Below, piece after piece: positions 59,737-64,000 of a stretch of 64,000 nt of DNA. Position 1 is the stretch's first letter. Each line of letters starts with the position of its first letter. The notes below the pieces were generated by a model. The model ran no database searches. It worked only from the letters and a program-made list of their open reading frames with translations, and was not told where the DNA came from. The stretch is from Streptococcus infantarius subsp. infantarius ATCC BAA-102 (GTDB lineage Bacteria > Bacillota > Bacilli > Lactobacillales > Streptococcaceae), in NCBI RefSeq assembly GCF_000154985.1, contig NZ_DS572684.1, positions 1 to 64,000 of the forward strand. The letters run 5' to 3'. The position numbers were made by a program, and so were the translations under genes.

Positions 59737-59793
59737 CTTATGGCACAGCATAAAATATTTAGAGTACACGACTATAGAAGAATTCTTTATAAT
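59737..59793 (+). promoter_or_regulatory. LysR-type box 3 and promoter of the second amino-acid ABC operon
   Basis: Inverted repeat (C)TTATG-GCACAG-CATAA(A) at 59737-59754, and TATAAT at 59788-59793 with no clear -35. Spacing to the -10 is like boxes 1 and 2. Confidence 0.65.
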
Positions 59794-59819
59794 ACCTTTA
59801 TAACGTTTGGAGGAATATT

Positions 59820-60503
59820 ATGTTAGATTGGGGCTTTGTTTATGAGAATATTCCCTTGTATCAACAAGCTTTGGTGCTTACGATTCGTTTGGCTCTATTT
59901 GGCATCTTGGGAGCGATTATTTTAGGCTTTTTCATTAGTTTGATTAAGTACTACAATGTAGCTATTTTAAGTCAAATTTGCCAGATTTATATTGAATTGT
60001 CTCGTAACACGCCGCTTTTGATACAGCTTTATTTTCTCTATTATGGCTTGCCTAAAGTTGGAGTGGTTTTACCATCGGAGCTTTGTGCGATTGTTGGTCT
60101 AATCTTTTTAGGTGGTTCTTACATGGCGGAGTCATTTCGTTCAGGGTTGGAAGCAGTGTCCAAAAGACAGTATGAAGTTGGTTTGAGCATCGGATTATCA
60201 CATCTTCAGAATGTTTTTTATGTCATCCTTCCTCAAGCAATCGCAGTTGCACTTCCGTCGTTGGTTGCTAATATCATCTTTCTTGTCAAAGAGACGTCTG
60301 TCTTTTCAATTGTTGCACTTGCTGATTTGATGTACATTGCTAAGGATTTGATTGGACTTTATTATGAGACCGATGAGGCATTGTTAATGTTGGTAGTTGC
60401 TTACTTGATTATTCTTTTACCGATTTCACTATTGGCAAGGATACTAGAAAGGAGGTTGCATCATGCAGGTTTCAGGACTCCAGGTGCTGTTTCAGGGAAA
60501 TAA
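59820..60503 (+). CDS. Amino-acid ABC transporter permease A
   Basis: HisM-type permease of 227 aa. Conserved features are ELSRNTPLLIQLYFLYYGLPK and the EAA loop VSKRQYEVGLSIGLSHLQ near residue 115. TTTGGAGG precedes the ATG. Its 3' end overlaps permease B by 41 bp. Confidence 0.9.
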   Translation: MLDWGFVYENIPLYQQALVLTIRLALFGILGAIILGFFISLIKYYNVAILSQICQIYIELSRNTPLLIQLYFLYYGLPKVGVVLPSELCAIVGLIFLGGSYMAESFRSGLEAVSKRQYEVGLSIGLSHLQNVFYVILPQAIAVALPSLVANIIFLVKETSVFSIVALADLMYIAKDLIGLYYETDEALLMLVVAYLIILLPISLLARILERRLHHAGFRTPGAVSGK

Positions 60504-61140
60504 TCTTTTGCGACTCCTTAAAGGACTGTTAGTTACGATTAATATTTCCCTAGTGTCCATTCTTATTTCAGTGGTTTTAGGATTCTTGTTTGGTTTTATA
60601 ATGATTTCACGCTTTAGAGTGATTCGCTTTATTTCACAAATCTATCTAGAATTTATTCGAATCATGCCACAATTAGTCTTGCTCTTTCTTGTTTATTTTG
60701 GTTTAGCTAGAACTTTTAATCTCAATTTATCTGGTGAAGTAGCAGCACTTATTGTCTTTTCAATGTGGGGAACAGCTGAGATGGGAGATCTTGTTCGCGG
60801 AGCGTTGACATCACTACCAAAACACCAAATTGAAAGTGGTCTTGCTCTGGGATTAAACAATCGACAGTTATTCATTTACGTTGTTATGCCACAAATTTTA
60901 CGACAATTATTACCCCAAGCGGTTAACCTAATGACACGAATGATTAAAACAACGTCATTAATTGTTTTGATTGGTGTTGTCGAAGTGGTAAAAGTTGGTC
61001 AAGAGATTATTGAAGCTAATCGTTTGACGGTACCTAGCACCGCAATTTGGATTTATGGCTTAATCTTTATGATGTATTTTGCTGTTTGTTTTCCAATCTC
61101 GAGATTGTCAGTTTATTTAGAAAAACGTTGGAAGGAGTGA
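60463..61140 (+). CDS. Amino-acid ABC transporter permease B
   Basis: HisM-type permease, 225 aa. EFIRIMPQLVLLFLVYFGLAR and EAA loop LPKHQIESGLALGLNNRQ. The ATG at 60463 follows AAGGAGG; it lies within the end of permease A, so translation is coupled. Confidence 0.9.
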   Translation: MQVSGLQVLFQGNNLLRLLKGLLVTINISLVSILISVVLGFLFGFIMISRFRVIRFISQIYLEFIRIMPQLVLLFLVYFGLARTFNLNLSGEVAALIVFSMWGTAEMGDLVRGALTSLPKHQIESGLALGLNNRQLFIYVVMPQILRQLLPQAVNLMTRMIKTTSLIVLIGVVEVVKVGQEIIEANRLTVPSTAIWIYGLIFMMYFAVCFPISRLSVYLEKRWKE

Positions 61141-61145
61141 ATCAT

Positions 61146-61892
61146 TTGGCAACAATTTTAGAACTTAAAGATATTGAAAAATCTTATGGCGAGCAAAAGA
61201 TTCTCAATCAAGTTTCATTTTCCGTTGAAGAGGGTGAAGTTTTAGTCATTCTAGGTCCATCAGGTTGTGGAAAATCAACATTACTTCGTTGTATCAATGG
61301 TTTGGAACCAATTCAAGCAGGAAGAGTTGAACTTGAAGGCAAGGAAATTTTAAAAGAGTCTAAAAATCTTCCTCTTGTTCGCCAAAAAATCGGCATGGTA
61401 TTTCAATCCTACGACCTTTTCCCACACTTAACAGTTCTAAAAAATCTTTTATTAGCACCAGTAAAGGTTCAAAAAAGGTCAGTAGAGGAAGTGAAGGACG
61501 ATGCATTAAAACTACTTAAGCGAGTTGGTTTAGAAGGAAAAGAAAATAGTTATCCTCACGAGTTATCTGGCGGTCAGATGCAAAGGGTTGCTATTGTGAG
61601 AAGTTTACTTTTAAATCCTGAAGTGCTTCTATTTGATGAAGTTACAGCGTCACTTGACCCTGAAATGGTTAGAGAAGTTTTAGAGTTGATTGGGGAACTT
61701 GCACATGAAGGTAGGACAATGATTATTGTGACGCATGAGCTACAGTTTGCAAAAGCGATAGCAGATCGTGTGATTTTTCTTGAAAAGGGACAAATTGTAG
61801 AAGAAAGTGATGCGAGATTATTTTTCAGGCAAGCAAAAACTCAACGTGCGCGTGATTTCTTGAGTGTCTTTGATTTTTCTACAGTTGGTTAA
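61146..61892 (+). CDS. Amino-acid ABC transporter ATP-binding protein
   Basis: Polar amino-acid ATPase of 248 aa. Walker A GPSGCGKSTLL (about 34-44), signature LSGGQMQRVAIVRSL, and Walker B VLLFDEVTASLD, where Val replaces the usual Pro. I start at TTG 61146 (ATILELKDIEKSYG follows), with GGAAGGAG 6-7 nt upstream; the longer ORF upstream overlaps permease B and lacks similarity. Confidence 0.92.
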   Translation: MATILELKDIEKSYGEQKILNQVSFSVEEGEVLVILGPSGCGKSTLLRCINGLEPIQAGRVELEGKEILKESKNLPLVRQKIGMVFQSYDLFPHLTVLKNLLLAPVKVQKRSVEEVKDDALKLLKRVGLEGKENSYPHELSGGQMQRVAIVRSLLLNPEVLLFDEVTASLDPEMVREVLELIGELAHEGRTMIIVTHELQFAKAIADRVIFLEKGQIVEESDARLFFRQAKTQRARDFLSVFDFSTVG

Positions 61893-61921
61893 ATAGGTAA
61901 TAAAATTTTAAGGAGTTATAT

Positions 61922-62794
61922 ATGAAAATTGTAAAACGTTTTTTAGCGATTGTTAGTCTTTTATTAATTGTTTTTGCTGCAGGATGCTCAACTTCAAAAT
62001 CCTCAACAACTAAAAATTCATCTTCAGCTACGTCAACAGCCAAAGCTCGCTCTCTTGATGCAATCAAGAAGAGCGGTACCATTAAAATTGGAGTTTTCTC
62101 AGATAAAAAACCGTTTGGTTATGTTGATGACAAAGGAAAATACCAAGGATATGATATTTATTTTGCAAACCGTTTAGCAAAAGATTTGGGAGTTAAAGTT
62201 AAATATGTTTCAGTGGACCCAGCAAGTCGTGTTGAGTATTTGACATCAGCTAAAGTAGATATTATTCTTGCCAACTTTACAGTGACTGATGAACGTGCGA
62301 AACAAGTTGATTTTGCTTTGCCATACATGAAAGTAGCGTTAGGTGTCGTATCGCCAAGTAATCAATTAATTTCTGACGTTGATGCTTTAGAAGGAAAAAC
62401 TTTGATCGTTGGCAAAGGAACGACAGCTGAAACATACTTTGAAAAACATTATCCAAAAGTAAATCTTTTAAAATTTGATCAGTACAGCGAAGCATATCAA
62501 GCACTGTTAGATGGTCGAGGTGACGCTCTATCAACTGACAATACAGAAGTTTTAGCATGGGCTTTGGAAAATAAAGGTTACAAAGTTGGCATTACAAGTT
62601 TGGGTGACACAGATACCATTGCTCCAGCAGTTCAAAAAGGAAATACTGAGCTTCTTGATTGGATTAATGATGAAATTAAATCTTTGGGTGATGAAAACTT
62701 CTTCCACGAAGACTATGACAAGACATTAGCTCCAGTTTACGGTGATGCTGCAAAAGCAGATGACTTGGTTGTAGAGAGTGGTGAAGTTGATTAA
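61922..62794 (+). CDS. Amino-acid-binding lipoprotein
   Basis: Family 3 solute-binding protein of 290 aa. The lipoprotein signal peptide ends in the lipobox FAAGC with C22 as lipidation site, followed by a Ser/Thr linker and the binding domain starting at about residue 55. AAGGAG precedes the ATG. Part of the second ABC operon; cystine, cysteine or glutamine-like substrates are plausible, and the LysR box upstream favours a sulfur compound. Confidence 0.92.
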   Translation: MKIVKRFLAIVSLLLIVFAAGCSTSKSSTTKNSSSATSTAKARSLDAIKKSGTIKIGVFSDKKPFGYVDDKGKYQGYDIYFANRLAKDLGVKVKYVSVDPASRVEYLTSAKVDIILANFTVTDERAKQVDFALPYMKVALGVVSPSNQLISDVDALEGKTLIVGKGTTAETYFEKHYPKVNLLKFDQYSEAYQALLDGRGDALSTDNTEVLAWALENKGYKVGITSLGDTDTIAPAVQKGNTELLDWINDEIKSLGDENFFHEDYDKTLAPVYGDAAKADDLVVESGEVD

Positions 62795-62818
62795 AAAATC
62801 AACAATGTAAAAATTAAG

Positions 62819-62847
62819 AAATCTGAGATTGATTGTCTCAGATTTTT
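62819..62847 (+). terminator. Terminator after the second amino-acid ABC operon
   Basis: A 10-bp stem AAATCTGAGA/TCTCAGATTT and T-run. Confidence 0.88.
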
Positions 62848-62949
62848 TCGTGATTTATTTGAATGCTATAACATTTTTTAGTAAGAGTCGCTTTTTTTTC
62901 GGAACAATGATAAAATGGAGTGTAGACTAAAAAATTATAAGAGAAGAAA

Positions 62950-63828
62950 ATGACTAAGAAAATTGGCGTCGGAAAGGCGCATAGTAAGATTATTTGGATG
63001 GGTGAACATTCAGTTGTTTACGGCTATCCTGCTATTGCGATTCCTCTTCAAGGAATTGAAGTAGAATGTCGTATCTATCCAGCTGATAAAAAAATTCACT
63101 TTGATTATTATAATACCCTATCAACTGCTGTTTATGCGGCACTTGAGTACCTAAATCATACTGATGTTTCAATCACTTATGATATTCGTTCAGAGATTCC
63201 CCAAAAACGAGGCATGGGTTCATCAGCTGCTATTTCAATTGCAGCCATTCGTGCCGTGTTTGATTATTTCGAGCAAAGTATTGACATGGATACTCTTGAA
63301 ATTTTGGTAAATAAAGCAGAAATTATTGCACATTCAAATCCGAGTGGCCTTGATGCTAAGACATGTTTGAGTGACAAGGCAATAACCTTTATTCGAAATA
63401 TTGGTTTTAGCACGCTTGATTTGTATTTAGATGCTTATCTGGTTATTGCAGATACAGGTATTTATGGCAATACGCGTGAAGCAGTTGAAAAAGTTGCACA
63501 AGCTGAAGAAAATAATTTGCCACATTTGGCTGCTTTAGGAGACTTGACAGAAATGGTTCAAAAAGCGATTCAAGACAAGTCTATTTCTGAAATTGGTCCC
63601 TTGATGACAAAAGCACACAGTCACTTACAAGCAATTGGCGTTAGCATTGAAAAAGCTGACCAATTAGTTCAGATTTCTTTAGAAAACGGCGCTCTAGGTG
63701 CCAAAATGAGTGGTGGAGGTCTTGGAGGATGTATTATCGCTCTTACACAGACCAAAGCACAAGCAGAAAAAATTAGTAAAGCATTAACAGAAGGAGGAGC
63801 GGTTCAAACGTGGATCGAAAAATTGTAA
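62950..63828 (+). CDS. mvk: Mevalonate kinase
   Basis: GHMP-family kinase of 292 aa, first phosphorylation of mevalonate toward isopentenyl diphosphate. The GHMP motif IPQKRGMGSSAAISIA is at about 86-101, the N-terminal motif WMGEHSVVYGYPAIA at about 17-31, and GAKMSGGGLGGC near the C-terminus. AAGAGAAG precedes the ATG. It overlaps mvaD by 19 bp. It shows that this organism uses the mevalonate route. Confidence 0.96.
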   Translation: MTKKIGVGKAHSKIIWMGEHSVVYGYPAIAIPLQGIEVECRIYPADKKIHFDYYNTLSTAVYAALEYLNHTDVSITYDIRSEIPQKRGMGSSAAISIAAIRAVFDYFEQSIDMDTLEILVNKAEIIAHSNPSGLDAKTCLSDKAITFIRNIGFSTLDLYLDAYLVIADTGIYGNTREAVEKVAQAEENNLPHLAALGDLTEMVQKAIQDKSISEIGPLMTKAHSHLQAIGVSIEKADQLVQISLENGALGAKMSGGGLGGCIIALTQTKAQAEKISKALTEGGAVQTWIEKL

Positions 63829-64000
63829 CGGTAAAATCATATGCCAATATCGCTATTATCAAATACTGGGGGAAAGCTGACGCAGCTAAGATGATTCCAG
63901 CAACCAGCAGTATTTCATTGACACTGGAAAATATGTTTACCACAACAAGTGTTTCCTTTCTGCCAGATTCAGCCAGCCACGATGAATTTTACATCAATGG
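63810..64000 (+). CDS. mvaD: Diphosphomevalonate decarboxylase, 5' part
   Basis: The first 63 codons of mevalonate diphosphate decarboxylase; the gene continues beyond the window. The start of the frame encodes VKSYANIAIIKYWGK, the signature of the family, followed by PATSSISLTL. The start is GTG 63810 within the end of mvk, with AAGGAGGA about 11 nt upstream. Confidence 0.93.
   Translation, partial: MDRKIVTVKSYANIAIIKYWGKADAAKMIPATSSISLTLENMFTTTSVSFLPDSASHDEFYIN

Overview
The window looks like chromosomal DNA of a low-GC Streptococcus, most likely from the bovis/equinus/gallolyticus side of the genus. The evidence is the gene content (mtaR-lspA, a PyrR-controlled pyr/car operon, fruRKA, metEF, rcrRPQ-relPRS, a mevalonate-pathway operon) and a gene order close to the one I recall for Streptococcus mutans. 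The species call is an inference. Almost everything reads on the + strand. I see no prophage, insertion sequence or CRISPR array.

Layout. 0.1-2.4 kb: LysR regulator (MtaR type), lspA and a pseudouridine synthase, in overlapping order. 2.5-9.9 kb: pyrimidine operon pyrR-pyrP-pyrB-carA-carB behind a PyrR attenuator, with a second PyrR-like hairpin between pyrB and carA. 10-13.2 kb: MacAB-like efflux operon whose permease is frameshifted. 13.3-15.5 kb: frameshifted VTT membrane protein, a methyltransferase and an orphan PD-(D/E)XK nuclease-like protein. 15.6-19 kb: rpsP-khpA, then a yybP-ykoY (Mn2+) riboswitch and a P-type cation ATPase. 19.2-22.3 kb: tRNA-Gln, tRNA-Glu, rimM-trmD, a GrpB protein and a ferredoxin-NADP reductase. 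22.4-26 kb: fruR-fruK-fruA. 26.1-30.4 kb: metE-metF behind several MET boxes. 30.6-32.4 kb: a DXS-like TPP enzyme carrying a perfect 99-bp tandem duplication. 32.5-38.4 kb: GH73 protein, DUF1149, DegV, dapB, cca and an ABC-F ATPase. 38.5-42 kb: heterodimeric ABC exporter. 42-43 kb: preQ1-like riboswitch and queC, followed by a deletion scar holding only the 3' end of queF. 43-46.2 kb: HdeD-like protein, gdhA, GNAT, deformylase. 46.3-53 kb: rcrR-rcrP-rcrQ and relP-relR-relS (competence/stringent-response module). 53-54.9 kb: aldo-keto reductase and a second LysR regulator (HomR type), both on the minus strand. 55-62.8 kb: a micro-protein and two amino-acid ABC transporter operons. 62.9 kb to the end: mvk and the start of mvaD.

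How it fits together. Two LysR regulators bracket a sulfur amino-acid network. MtaR is expected to act on the MET boxes at metE-metF. The second LysR lies next to three copies of a new-looking palindrome (TTTATG-N6-CATAAA type), each 33-36 nt upstream of a -10 box. These copies precede a 64-aa membrane micro-protein, a TcyDEFGH-like cystine-transporter operon led by a UroD-fold Zn-thiol methyltransferase, and a second amino-acid ABC operon. I consider this the most interesting system here. Several single-base indels (12.42, 13.32, perhaps 16.43 and 57.38 kb) could be real mutations or assembly errors and should be checked against reads.
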